From Nocardiopsis kunsanensis DSM 44524 (GTDB taxonomy: Bacteria > Actinomycetota > Actinomycetes > Streptosporangiales > Streptosporangiaceae), in assembly GCF_000340965.1 (NCBI RefSeq), contig NZ_ANAY01000003.1:186001-250000 (forward strand): 64,000 nt of DNA, read 5' to 3'. Each line of letters starts with the position of its first letter. The stretch's first letter is position 1. Positions 15,676 to 23,784 of the stretch are shown piece by piece. A program made the translations under genes and the position numbers. Under the pieces are notes generated by a model that saw nothing but the letters and a program-made list of their open reading frames with translations, did no database searches and was not told the DNA's origin.

Positions 15676-15985
15676 CAGACGAGGACTGCACTCGGTCCAT
15701 AGCGAACCGAAGCAACCTCACCTCCCCCTTGAAGACACGCATGTTGCCCGAGCCGATCGCCCACCGCGACCGGTTCACCACCGCGGGAGCCGAGTTCGTC
15801 CAGCACCAGCCGACGTAGCTTGGCCCAGGCGCAGCCGGTGGTAGTCGCGAAGACGATCGCGGCCGGCACCTCGCGGTCGCCGTATCTGCGTCGGCCACCG
15901 CCTTGGGCCTGGTGGGTGCATGGGGCACCACCTGTCGGAACAGCTCCCACAGCCCGTCCGGTACCAGTCGCTCGACCATCGACAT
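15676..15985 (-). pseudogene. IS5-family transposase remnant
   Basis: The minus strand starts MSMVERLVPDGLWELFRQVV, the usual opening of actinobacterial IS5-type (DUF4096) transposases. It shifts frame near 15920 to continue RRRYGDREVPAAIVFATTTG, then jumps by an internal deletion to AKLRRLVLDELGSRGG. Only about a third of the normal gene remains and no DDE triad is complete. The left edge (15703-15721) contains strings repeated at 11577 (inverted) and 12116. Confidence 0.7.
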
Positions 15986-16030
15986 GGTGTCAGGTTACAG
16001 AGAATTCAAATGAGATGAGGTCTTAGCAGT

Positions 16031-16696
16031 ATGAACGGTGGAATCCGATGGATCGGCGAGCACAGCACTCAGCGCCCGAGCAGGCGTGTCCCAGGAATGC
16101 TTGGCAGCATATCCCTCACTGCGGCCCGCGACATCGACACAGAAGATTTTCTCACCAGCCTCGGCGCGGAACCTCTCCAGCTCGATGAAGGCCACCTGTA
16201 CAAGGACCTCCGCTCGGTGTCTCTCCCCGACGGAGTGAAAACCACGGAGGTCAGCTACGCCATGTACGGCACCTGTGGGGATTGGGTGTACGTGCTGGAG
16301 GACTGGGGCATGGCGACCTGGTACTTGCATCGTGTCGGTGGACCCTCGATGCCAGCACTGTCCGGGATGGAAACCATCTGCGTGAGTGACAATTCTGAGG
16401 ACCCTCCCTCCTGCATCGCACACACCACCCCTGAAGGCCCCATTGTCACCGTGGAGTTCGGAGAGGATACCGGTCACGGATCAGAGCTGGATGTCGCGCT
16501 CCAAGAGACAGGAGCGATTTTCCCAACTACGCTGGACCTGCCATGGGACGAGGCGGCCTTGCATCAGGAACAGTATCTGGAAAAGCTCCCACCGGCAGTG
16601 TTCTCCGCCGTTGGTGACTACTGCGGTCTGTCCATTGACCGAGCTGACGTCGAAGCTGGACACCTCCCCCTAGCGGTCTTTTTTCCACTGTCCTGA
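16031..16696 (+). CDS. DUF6461-like hypothetical protein
   Basis: 221 residues. The ATG at 16031 follows GATGAGG by about ten bases; an internal ATG at 16097 is also possible. Conserved-looking features are FLTSLGAE near the start, GDWVYVLEDWGMATWYLH, and a central acidic/aromatic stretch ending in IVTVEFGED. This order fits the actinobacterial DUF6461 family, which has no known activity and is common near mobile elements and defence loci. It is flanked by IS5 and IS3 remnants on either side and has lower GC than most of the window, suggesting horizontal acquisition. Confidence 0.55.
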   Translation: MNGGIRWIGEHSTQRPSRRVPGMLGSISLTAARDIDTEDFLTSLGAEPLQLDEGHLYKDLRSVSLPDGVKTTEVSYAMYGTCGDWVYVLEDWGMATWYLHRVGGPSMPALSGMETICVSDNSEDPPSCIAHTTPEGPIVTVEFGEDTGHGSELDVALQETGAIFPTTLDLPWDEAALHQEQYLEKLPPAVFSAVGDYCGLSIDRADVEAGHLPLAVFFPLS

Positions 16697-16769
16697 CTCC
16701 GCCCGACCAGAGCGAACAGACCGTGTCTGCCCAGAGCGGGCCTTCGACTACGGACGCCCCTTGACGAAG

Positions 16770-16865
16770 TACGCTGCTGCTTTCCAGGAATTCGATCTTT
16801 TTGGCCTGTTCGCGGTGGACCCGTTCGAGTTCCCTGAGGCGGACGCGTCCGCTCATGTCAAGTCC
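16770..16865 (-). pseudogene. IS3-family orfA, C-terminal fragment
   Basis: The minus strand reads GLDMSGRVRLRELERVHREQ and continues AKKIEFLESSSV, like the leucine-zipper end of IS3 OrfA proteins (RLRELERENREL...EILKKA). The flanks are unrelated. With the N-terminal fragment at 11982-12059 it could be two ends of one disrupted element or two separate scars. The stretch 16697-17072 holds no other gene I can support. Confidence 0.4.
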
Positions 16866-17072
16866 GGGTTCGTTTCGAGGGGCTCTTCTTCTCGGTGGCT
16901 CTCTACCCACAGACACTGGGTTTCGGCGTGGGTTCGATGTTCTCTGCACCTCCTTGGCCGGGGCCCGGACCGTGCAGGGCGGTAGGCCAGCCCGATCTAC
17001 TGGACTGGCCTACCACCCCACCTATCTAGGAGTTACGGTAGGCAGCAGGTTCCTCAGATTCCTCAGATCCCG

Positions 17073-17306
17073 CTATTCCTGTTCAGGGGATTCATCAGGG
17101 GAGTCAATGGCCTTGCGCACGGCCATCAGGACCCCTATCGCGGTCTCCACAGCGAGCCCGGCAGTCAGCAGAGCCTCCACCCAAGAGCCACCTGTCGCGA
17201 GATCCAGAGCCCCCGCGATAACTCCAAACTTTACGCTTCCCAGCAATATTACAGCCGTCCGCGCGTCGATAATTGTCGCTCTCCATTCATGGAAATCTAC
17301 TTCCAT
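17073..17306 (-). CDS. Small two-helix membrane protein
   Basis: 77 residues from an ATG at 17306 preceded by a GGGGA element at five to seven bases. A short head (MEVDFHEWRATIIDARTA) leads into two hydrophobic segments (VILLGSVKFGVIAGALDLA and WVEALLTAGLAVETAIGVLMA) and an acidic tail. Size and layout recall holin-like or plasmid-borne membrane proteins, but no family was recognised. It lies beside the RepL-like genes in lower-GC DNA, so it may have arrived with that plasmid-like patch. Confidence 0.45.
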   Translation of the reverse strand: MEVDFHEWRATIIDARTAVILLGSVKFGVIAGALDLATGGSWVEALLTAGLAVETAIGVLMAVRKAIDSPDESPEQE

Positions 17307-17465
17307 ATATATCCCCGTGGCAGCTCCGCTGCCTGGGCGGCAAAGCCGCCCTAGACGACGTACAGATGTGGTGCTCCATGTGTGACGCGCACATCCTTCT
17401 GTATTAAGAGAACTCCCTGCCACCTATGCCAATGAGCTGGGGAAACGAAGTTAGCAATGAAGTGC

Positions 17466-17499
17466 CAGTGCTACGTTACTTATCAGTAAAGTAGTACTG
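17466..17499. repeat. 34-bp near-perfect palindrome upstream of the RepL-like gene
   Basis: CAGTGCTACGTTACT (17466-17480) and AGTAAAGTAGTACTG (17485-17499) are inverted copies matching at 13 of 15 positions around a TATC spacer. The sequence lies in AT-rich DNA about 140 bp before the RepL-like start. It could be a replication origin element, an operator for the HTH protein or a site-specific recombination core. Confidence 0.65.
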
Positions 17500-17635
17500 G
17501 TACTGCGCAACTACCCTTGAAATGACGAGCCGACCAACGTGGCACCGGCACCACATTCGGGAGCATTGGGGGTGCGCTATCTGGTCTACAGTGGTCGCCA
17601 CGGCCATCCCCACCCCTAGCTGGAATGAGGTCCGC

Positions 17636-18136
17636 GTGGACAAACACGCACGCCGGGCTCGCACCTCTGAAACCCCCGACACGACCTCCGCAGCCCCGAC
17701 GGAGCAAGCGCTCAAGGTTGCCAGAGGCGACAGGATCCTCGTCGAGCGCAGACAACGGCCCGCGAACTATGATTTCGTCGGTGGGTCCTTCCAGCAGGTC
17801 AGCCGGTCCCTGTTCACGATCGTCAAGGAATTCGACCTCGGTCGCCGGGAGATCTTGATCCTGCTGCTCCTTGGTCTGGAGCAGGAGCGCGGCACTGGCC
17901 GGGTCCGCATGACCCAAAGCGAGATGGCCGAGAAACTGGAGATCCACCGCACCGACGTGTCGAATCTCCTGGGCAACCTGCGAGAGATCGGGCTGGTCAT
18001 GCAGGTCAAGCGAGGGAATTACCAAGTGCACCCTCGAGTGTTTTTCGCCGGGTCCAGCGAGCAACAGGCCGAAGTTCTGGCGGATCTGCCCCCGGAGGAG
18101 CTCGCATTCGACGTACCTATGGACAGGGAGACGTAA
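17636..18136 (+). CDS. RepL-like winged-helix protein (plasmid replication/maintenance type)
   Basis: 166 residues from GTG at 17636 with GAGG five bases upstream. After a basic N-terminus and the segment DFVGGSFQQVSRSLFTIVKE comes a winged helix (RMTQSEMAEKLEIHRTDVSN and GNLREIGLVMQVKRGNYQVH, about residues 93-137) ending PRVFFAG. This matches the RepL/MarR-like HTH of plasmid replication proteins, where the wing precedes an N/HP.xFW-type motif. It lies 136 bp after a strong palindrome and one base before a second, broken paralogue. Replication initiator or plasmid copy regulator is inferred; a chromosomal MarR-like regulator is the alternative. Confidence 0.6.
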   Translation: MDKHARRARTSETPDTTSAAPTEQALKVARGDRILVERRQRPANYDFVGGSFQQVSRSLFTIVKEFDLGRREILILLLLGLEQERGTGRVRMTQSEMAEKLEIHRTDVSNLLGNLREIGLVMQVKRGNYQVHPRVFFAGSSEQQAEVLADLPPEELAFDVPMDRET

Positions 18137-18164
18137 TGGAACCCGCCGAGGTCCTGCTCGCCAC

Positions 18165-18480
18165 GTGGTCATCAACACCAACGCACTGCCCCTGAGACAG
18201 ATCGCCCTCTCCGGGGTGGAGCTGCGCATCCTGCTGCGGCTGATGGCCTCCATGGACGCCGCTGGCATCGCCCATGCGGCCCGCGAGGACATCGCCACCG
18301 CTTTCGCCGTCGGCGACACCTACGTCAGCGAGACCACCACCAGCAGAAGCAAGGGCTTGCCTGGCACGAGGGCCACCAGCGCGTCCGCGTCAACCCCCAC
18401 CGCGTGTGTGAATGCCCGGTGGGCGACCTCATCGGCGGGGCCCGCTGCGTCGGCGAGGGGCTGCCTGCTCCCGGCCCCTG
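18165..18480 (+). pseudogene. Frameshifted second RepL-like gene
   Basis: The first frame reads INTNALPLRQIALSGVELRI and ILLRLMASMDAAGIAHAARE up to about 18335. A +1 change then puts the continuation QGLAWHEGHQRVRVNPHRV in another frame. The join restores a normal RepL-like wing and NPH motif, so this is a paralogue of the preceding gene broken by a frameshift. The end beyond about 18480 is not recognisable. The remaining bases to 18660 hold no supported gene. Confidence 0.55.
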
Positions 18481-18660
18481 TCCTTCAGGGAGGCTGTGTT
18501 CTTCGGCGAGAGGGTCTACCCCGAGCAGGGTCCACCGGAGCTCGCGGCGGGGTTTGCGGTGGCTGCGCGGACAGCGCGACCTGCACGGCAGCGGGCGCTC
18601 CGGACAGGGGCGGAGCCGGTGCGGGACAGGCGGCGGAACAGGACGTGAATCGTTGCGCGC

Positions 18661-19205
18661 TCAGCCCGCGTGAGGTGCGCCCTGCCCCAACGCGTGCTCC
18701 ACCCGCAGCCGTTGGTGTGGTGCATCTCCAGCCCCGCTACCTCCTCGGGGATGAACCAGCCCACCTGGCGGGACTCCTCACTGACCGCGAGCCCTCCCCC
18801 GACGACCCGGGCACGGAAGCACACGTTGAACTGGCGGCGCACTTCCCCGCCGCTGTAGGCGATCACGTGCCGGGCATCGGTATAGGTGCCCACCAAACCG
18901 GTCACCTCGACCTCGTAACCGGTCTCCTCACGCGCCTCTCGCGCAGCCGCCTGCGGCAGGCTCTCGGTCATCTCCATGCCCCCGCCCGGCATCGCCCACA
19001 ACCCGTTGTCCGCCCGTTGTTGCAACAGCAGACGCCCCTGCTCGTCGAGGACGGCCGCGGTGGCCGCGACCACCACACTGTTGGGAACGGGCGCATCCGG
19101 ATCGTCGTAGTACTCGGTACGGGCCACGAGCTCATGCACTCCTCGGGGGGGGTGGGGTTGCGCTGCACGGCCTCCATACTGGCGGAAGCACGCCTCGCAC
19201 AGCAC
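18661..19205 (-). pseudogene. Nudix hydrolase with C-terminal frameshift
   Basis: Nudix box GGGMEMTESLPQAAAREAREETG is intact in function (G-x5-E-x7-REA-x-EE), after VHELVARTEYYDDPDAPVPN, typical of actinobacterial Nudix proteins. Near 18711 a one-base loss throws off the frame: the other frame reads RLRVEHALGQGAPHAG and stops at 18661, exactly how this family ends. As sequenced the protein would instead run on to 18516 with a foreign Arg-rich tail. The core is complete, so some activity may remain; a sequencing error is possible. The start is uncertain (GTG at 19205 or GTG at 19139). Confidence 0.65.
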
Positions 19206-19365
19206 CCGCGATCCCTGTTTCCACGGCGGCGGGCCGGCCCGCCGGCCCCGGTAGCAACCCGTGCTCGGCGAGGTGACTCAGCGGTCGGGCCAGAATGTTG
19301 CACCATCCGGTGCCGTACCGGACGGCGAATCCGCTCCACGGGCGCTTCCGGACTAGGTTGAGGGG

Positions 19366-20745
19366 ATGAGCCAGAGGGAGCGCATCTATTCCGTTCTGGT
19401 CGAGCGCAACCAGGACACCGAGCAGGAGCTGCCCGAGGGCGTGCGGCACAACATCGCACGCAACGGTCTGCGCCTGGTCTCGGCCAGTGCCCTGCAGGCC
19501 TCCGGCGACCAGACGGTCAACGCCTCGACCGTCCTGCCGTGGCTGTTCCACGCCCTGGGTGTGCCGGCGGCTCTGGTCGGTGTGCTCGTTCCCGTGCGCG
19601 AGTCCGGGTCGATGCTGCCCCAGGCGTTGCTGACCCCGCTGATCCTGCGTGCCCGGCAGCGCAAATGGGTCTTCGTCCTCGGCTCTCTGGTCCAGGCCCT
19701 GGCGGTGGCGGTGATGGCGGGGACCGCCGCGCTCGGGCACGGGGTTGCCGCCGGGGTGGCCATCATGGCCGCTCTGGCGGTCTTCTCCTTGGGCCGGTGC
19801 CTGTGTTCGATCTCGACCAAGGATGTGCAGGGCCGCACCGTCCCGGGCGGGGAGCGGGGCCAGATCAACGGGTTGGCCACCACCGCCTCGGGCCTGGTGG
19901 CGATCACCTTGGGCCTGGGGATCCGCTTCTTCGGCGGGCAGGAACTGGAAGCGGGCCGGCTCGCCTGGGTGTTGGCCGCCGGTGCCGTGCTGTGGGTGGC
20001 GGTCGCGTGGGTCTACGCCGGCGTACGGGAACCGTCCGGTTCCGGGGACGGGCCGACACCGGGCTCGGCGGGCACAGCAGGAGGGGCCAGCCAGGACGGC
20101 GGGACCTCCGACAGGGATTCGGGAGAGCAGCAGGGGTGGTTCGGCCGGACCTACCGGATGCTGCGCGAGGACCGCACCTTCCGGCACTTCGTCGCCGTGC
20201 GCAGTTTCCTCCTGGTCTCGGCGCTGAGCCCACCGTTCGTGGTCACCCTGTCCACCCAGTACGGCACCAGCGGCCTGGGTGGGCTGGGCGGATACATCAT
20301 CGCCTCCGGTGTGGCCGCGCTGCTGGGTGGACGTGTCTTCGGCCGGCTCGCGGACAGGTCGAGCCGGACACTGATGAGCGTGGGAGCGGGGTTCGCCTCG
20401 GTCGTGACGCTCGCGCTGGTGCTGGTGGTGTCCTTGCCCGGTTTCACCGGCGATGCGGGGTGGAGCTCCGGGCTGTTCATCGCCTGCTATTTCCTGCTGA
20501 CCCTGACGCACATCGGGGTGCGGGTGGGCCGCAAGACCTACGTCGTGGACATGGCCGAAGGCGACCGGCGGACCACCTACGTCGCGGTGTCCAACTCGGC
20601 GCTGGGGATCGTCCTGCTCGTGGTCGGCGGGATCAGTTCGCTGCTGGCTCTTGTCGGTGTGGTGTGGGCACTGGTGTTCCTGAGCCTTCTGGGGCTGCTC
20701 GGGGTGGTGACCGGGAGCCGGCTGCCCGAGGTCTCCCGGGGATAG
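19366..20745 (+). CDS. MFS-type transporter
   Basis: 459 residues with 10-12 hydrophobic segments. A hydrophilic, Gly/Ser-rich loop (about 230-265, DGPTPGSAGTAGGASQDGGT) divides two six-helix halves, the standard MFS layout. PWLFHALGVPAALVGVLVPVRESGS and LLGGRVFGRLADRSSRTL resemble the conserved helix-2/3 region and its repeat in the second half. The N-terminal 35 residues are charged and cytosolic. The substrate cannot be read from sequence. The start follows a GAGGGG element by four bases. The gene is transcribed away from the Nudix gene over a 160-bp gap. Confidence 0.8.
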   Translation: MSQRERIYSVLVERNQDTEQELPEGVRHNIARNGLRLVSASALQASGDQTVNASTVLPWLFHALGVPAALVGVLVPVRESGSMLPQALLTPLILRARQRKWVFVLGSLVQALAVAVMAGTAALGHGVAAGVAIMAALAVFSLGRCLCSISTKDVQGRTVPGGERGQINGLATTASGLVAITLGLGIRFFGGQELEAGRLAWVLAAGAVLWVAVAWVYAGVREPSGSGDGPTPGSAGTAGGASQDGGTSDRDSGEQQGWFGRTYRMLREDRTFRHFVAVRSFLLVSALSPPFVVTLSTQYGTSGLGGLGGYIIASGVAALLGGRVFGRLADRSSRTLMSVGAGFASVVTLALVLVVSLPGFTGDAGWSSGLFIACYFLLTLTHIGVRVGRKTYVVDMAEGDRRTTYVAVSNSALGIVLLVVGGISSLLALVGVVWALVFLSLLGLLGVVTGSRLPEVSRG

Positions 20746-20779
20746 GCCACCACCGCCGCCGACCGGTCCGGTCCACGGC

Positions 20780-21157
20780 TCAGGAATCGCGGCCGGAGCC
20801 CCAAGGGGTGGTCGGCTGGAGCACGGCCTCGCTCAGGGCCTGAGAACGCAGCCGGCTGATCTTTTGGTACTCGGGGTCGGCAACCATGCGGCTGAACGTC
20901 TTCCTGTCGGGGTAACGAACGATCAGCACCGCGTCCCAGTCCTGGCCGTCCTCGCCGACCAGGGGCGTGGCCCCGTCACCGGCGTAGAGCAGTTCCGCTC
21001 CGTACTTGCGCAGGAAACCGGCGGCCTCGCGCGAGTACTCCTCGTAGGAGGGGCGGCCCCCGGGAGCGAACCGCACCAGGTTGAGCATGACGACGGGACC
21101 GCCCGGGTCCTCTTCCAGCATCTGCGCCAGAGCCGTGCCTGTGGGGTCGACTGCCAT
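20780..21157 (-). CDS. DUF1330 family protein
   Basis: 125 residues from ATG at 21157 with GGAGGCC immediately upstream. It fits DUF1330, a dimeric alpha/beta-barrel family related to antibiotic-biosynthesis monooxygenases: GGPVVMLNLVRFAPGG, YEEYSREAAGFLRKYGAELL, WDAVLIVRYPDRKTFSRMV and ISRLRSQALSEAVLQPT. Activity is unknown. It converges on the MFS gene and is divergent from the RelE-helicase gene. Confidence 0.8.
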   Translation of the reverse strand: MAVDPTGTALAQMLEEDPGGPVVMLNLVRFAPGGRPSYEEYSREAAGFLRKYGAELLYAGDGATPLVGEDGQDWDAVLIVRYPDRKTFSRMVADPEYQKISRLRSQALSEAVLQPTTPWGSGRDS

Positions 21158-21568
21158 GGTGGCCTCCTGTGCCGTCGGGGGTGCGCGAGCGTGGGCGCAT
21201 GACGCCCACCAGGATAACCAACCGGTCGGTATGTCACGTTGGCGGGTACACCGCCCCCGAGGCCCGGCCGAGCATCGCTCTCCCCTTCCGCGGTCAAAAA
21301 ACGGCCCGGAAGTGGTCACGGAAGGGAGAGCAGTGCCCCCCTGGCGGGGAACCCCGGCCGGGCTACGCTCGACGCTCCGACGAACACCACCCACCTTGCC
21401 CCCGTCCATGGCCCCTCCCCTGAACAGATCCGGGCCATGGGCGAACCGCCCCGGAGCCGAGTCGGCATACACGCTCCTCCCCCGTCTTGCCCCACCCGGG
21501 CCTGTTCGGAGCGCGGTTCCCGTATCGTCTCCAGGTGAACCGGACCCCGGCTCGGCCCGTCCTCCTCC
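21158..21568. other. Divergent intergenic region, source of the duplicated segment
   Basis: About 410 bp with no supported gene. Bases from about 21420 onwards are copied at 9613-9756, including the conserved string GTTCCCGTATCGTCTCCA before the start codon. This string contains TATCGT, a possible -10 box. The conserved spacing suggests that the copied piece carries the helicase promoter. Confidence 0.5.
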
Positions 21569-23734
21569 GTGACAGCGGCCCCTGACCCCCGATTCGCTAG
21601 GACACCCCCACCCGTGCCCCGACTCGCGCTCCACCTGGATTTTCTGAAGGAATACCCCGACCTCGAAAAGCCCGTACGCCAACGGGTGGGAGAGGTCTTC
21701 ACCAAGTTCGGGCAGGCCACCCACACGGGCCTGCACCTGGAGAAGATCTCCGGAGCACGCGACGACCGTTTCCGCACGATCCGCATCGACCAGTTCTGGC
21801 GCGGCGTCGTCCTCGCCCCGGCCAAGGGCGGCGACACCTACACCCTGCTCAAGGTGTTGCCGCACGACGACGCCTACGACTGGGCCAAGGGCCGCAAGGC
21901 CTCGGTGAACATGGCCACCGGCGGGATCGAGATCCGCGACATGGCCGCCTTGGACGCCAGTCTTCCGCACATGGAGCGGATGGCGCAGAGCGCACCGATC
22001 CGGCTCCTGGGCCATGTGAACGATGCCGACATGGCCCGGTTGGGGGTCGACGAGCAGACACTGACCTTCGCGCGCACCCTCACCGACGCCTTCCAGCTGG
22101 AGGCGGCACGCGGGCTGCTGCCCCCGGCCCAGTGGGAGGTGCTGTACGGGCTGAGCGCCGGGATGAGCCCGGAGGAGGTCTGGTCCGAGATGGGCGCGGT
22201 GATCGTCCAGGAGCAGATCGACCCCGAGGACCTGGACGCGGCGGTGCGGCGCAGCTCGGACCGGGTCGCCCTGGTGGAGGGCCCCGAGGAGCTGATGGCC
22301 GCCCTGGAGCACCCCTTCGACCTGTGGCGGATCTACCTGCACCCGACCCAGCGTGCGGTGGTGGAGGCCTCCTACCGGGGGCCGGCGCGGGTCAGCGGCG
22401 GCCCGGGCACCGGCAAGACCGTGGTGGCGATGCACCGCGCCCACCGGTTGGCGCTGCGGGAGCGGGGCCCGGTACTGCTGACCACGTTCACCTCGACCCT
22501 GGCCGAGTCGTTGGAGCAGAACCTGGCCCTGCTCGCGGAGACCACCGGAGCGGCCCAGGCCACCGAGCGGGTGCGGGTGGAGCACGTGGACCGGTTGGCC
22601 CACCGGGTGTTCCGGGAGGAACACGGAAGGCCGCAGCTGCTCACCCCGGCCCGGGAGAAGGAGCTGTGGCAGCGCATCGTCGCCGAGTTGGAGGCGGACC
22701 TGTCGCCCGCGTTCCTGTCCGAGGAGTGGCGCCAGGTGGTGCTGGCCCAGCGCGTGGGGTCGGCCGCGGAGTACCTGCAGGTCAAGCGCGCCGGCCGGGG
22801 TCGGGGGCTCGGCCCCGCGCAGAAGGCGGTGGTATGGCAAGCGATGTGGCAGTTCCGGAAGGAACTGTCCGCGCAGCAGCTGTGGACCCATGAGACGGTG
22901 TGCGAGGAGGCGGCCCGGCTGCTCGCCGAACGCCCCGACGCCGACAAACCGTTCCGGCACGTGGTGGTGGACGAGGCCCAGGACCTGCACGCCGGGCAGT
23001 GGCGTCTGCTGCGGGCCTGCGTGCCGGAGGGCGCCGACGACCTGTTCATCGCCGGGGACACCCACCAGCGCATCTACGGCCCCAAGATCACCCTCGGCGA
23101 GGTCGGGGTGAACGTGCGCGGCCGCGCCTCGAAGCTGCGGCTCAACTACCGCACCACCGGTGAGATCCTCGGTTGGAGCCTGGAGCTGATGCACGCCCAG
23201 GCGGTGCAGGACCTGGACGGTGTGCAGGACTCCCTGGCCGGGTGCCGTTCGGAGATGCACGGGCAGGAGCCCGCGGTGAAGGGTTTCGCCACCTGGGAGG
23301 CGGAACTGGGCCACCTGAAGGAGACGGTCCGGGGCTGGCTCGGGGCCGGGGTGCTGCCCGCCGAGATCGGGGTGACGGCGCGTTCCAACAGAGCCGTGGA
23401 CCAGGCGCTGCTCGCCTTGGAGGAGGCCCAGGTCCGGGCCACTGCGCTGGCGCGTACGCCGGCCGAGGGCAGTTCCGGGGTCTCGGTCGGCACGATGCAC
23501 CGCATGAAGGGGTTGGAGTTTCGCTGCCTGGCCGTGGTGGGTGCCGGAAAGGACCAGCTGCCCGCACCCCGCAGTATCACCCCGCACGAAGAGGATCCCG
23601 GTGCGCACGTGCGCGATCTGCTGCGTGAACGCAGTCTTCTGTTCGTGGCGTGCACGCGTGCCCGTGAGCAGCTGAGTGTGAGCTGGCACCAGGAGCCCAG
23701 CCCGTTCCTGGAAGCGCTGCTGCTCCGGTCCTGA
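21569..23734 (+). CDS. UvrD/Rep-type SF1 helicase with N-terminal RelE-like domain
   Basis: 721 residues from GTG at 21569. Residues 15-115 form a RelE/YafQ-like fold (LEKPVRQRVGEVFTKF, GLHLEKISGARDDRF, TYTLLKVLPHDDAYDW). The rest is an SF1A helicase: Walker A GGPGTGKTVVAMHRAH near 278, VVVDEAQDLHAGQWRLL near 467, GDTHQRIYG, LRLNYRTTGEIL, VSVGTMHRMKGLEF and LLFVACTRAREQL. Helicases of this build occur widely in actinomycetes; whether the RelE part cuts RNA or only docks is unknown. A DUF262 gene follows 50 bp downstream on the same strand, and a partial copy of the 5' end lies at 9757. Confidence 0.85.
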   Translation: MTAAPDPRFARTPPPVPRLALHLDFLKEYPDLEKPVRQRVGEVFTKFGQATHTGLHLEKISGARDDRFRTIRIDQFWRGVVLAPAKGGDTYTLLKVLPHDDAYDWAKGRKASVNMATGGIEIRDMAALDASLPHMERMAQSAPIRLLGHVNDADMARLGVDEQTLTFARTLTDAFQLEAARGLLPPAQWEVLYGLSAGMSPEEVWSEMGAVIVQEQIDPEDLDAAVRRSSDRVALVEGPEELMAALEHPFDLWRIYLHPTQRAVVEASYRGPARVSGGPGTGKTVVAMHRAHRLALRERGPVLLTTFTSTLAESLEQNLALLAETTGAAQATERVRVEHVDRLAHRVFREEHGRPQLLTPAREKELWQRIVAELEADLSPAFLSEEWRQVVLAQRVGSAAEYLQVKRAGRGRGLGPAQKAVVWQAMWQFRKELSAQQLWTHETVCEEAARLLAERPDADKPFRHVVVDEAQDLHAGQWRLLRACVPEGADDLFIAGDTHQRIYGPKITLGEVGVNVRGRASKLRLNYRTTGEILGWSLELMHAQAVQDLDGVQDSLAGCRSEMHGQEPAVKGFATWEAELGHLKETVRGWLGAGVLPAEIGVTARSNRAVDQALLALEEAQVRATALARTPAEGSSGVSVGTMHRMKGLEFRCLAVVGAGKDQLPAPRSITPHEEDPGAHVRDLLRERSLLFVACTRAREQLSVSWHQEPSPFLEALLLRS

Positions 23735-23784
23735 ACCCCGGGTCCTTCCCCGAAAACCCCATCGAACGGAGGTAACCCCCGACC

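Larger units (their letters stand above)
12116..15721. repeat. 14-bp direct repeats flanking the resistance cassette
   Basis: CGAAGCAACCTCAC occurs at 12116-12129 and again at 15708-15721, with partly similar bases to the left of each. The interval holds exactly the UvrA-like gene, the drr relic and the TetR gene. The repeats could be recombination scars or insertion boundaries. Confidence 0.55.

Noticed and set aside
20780-23689. Very long open frame on the minus strand across the helicase gene
   Set aside because: It is antisense to a well-supported helicase gene with all SF1 motifs, is rich in Gly, Arg and His and matches nothing. Only its last 125 codons (DUF1330, own start with ribosome site) are real.
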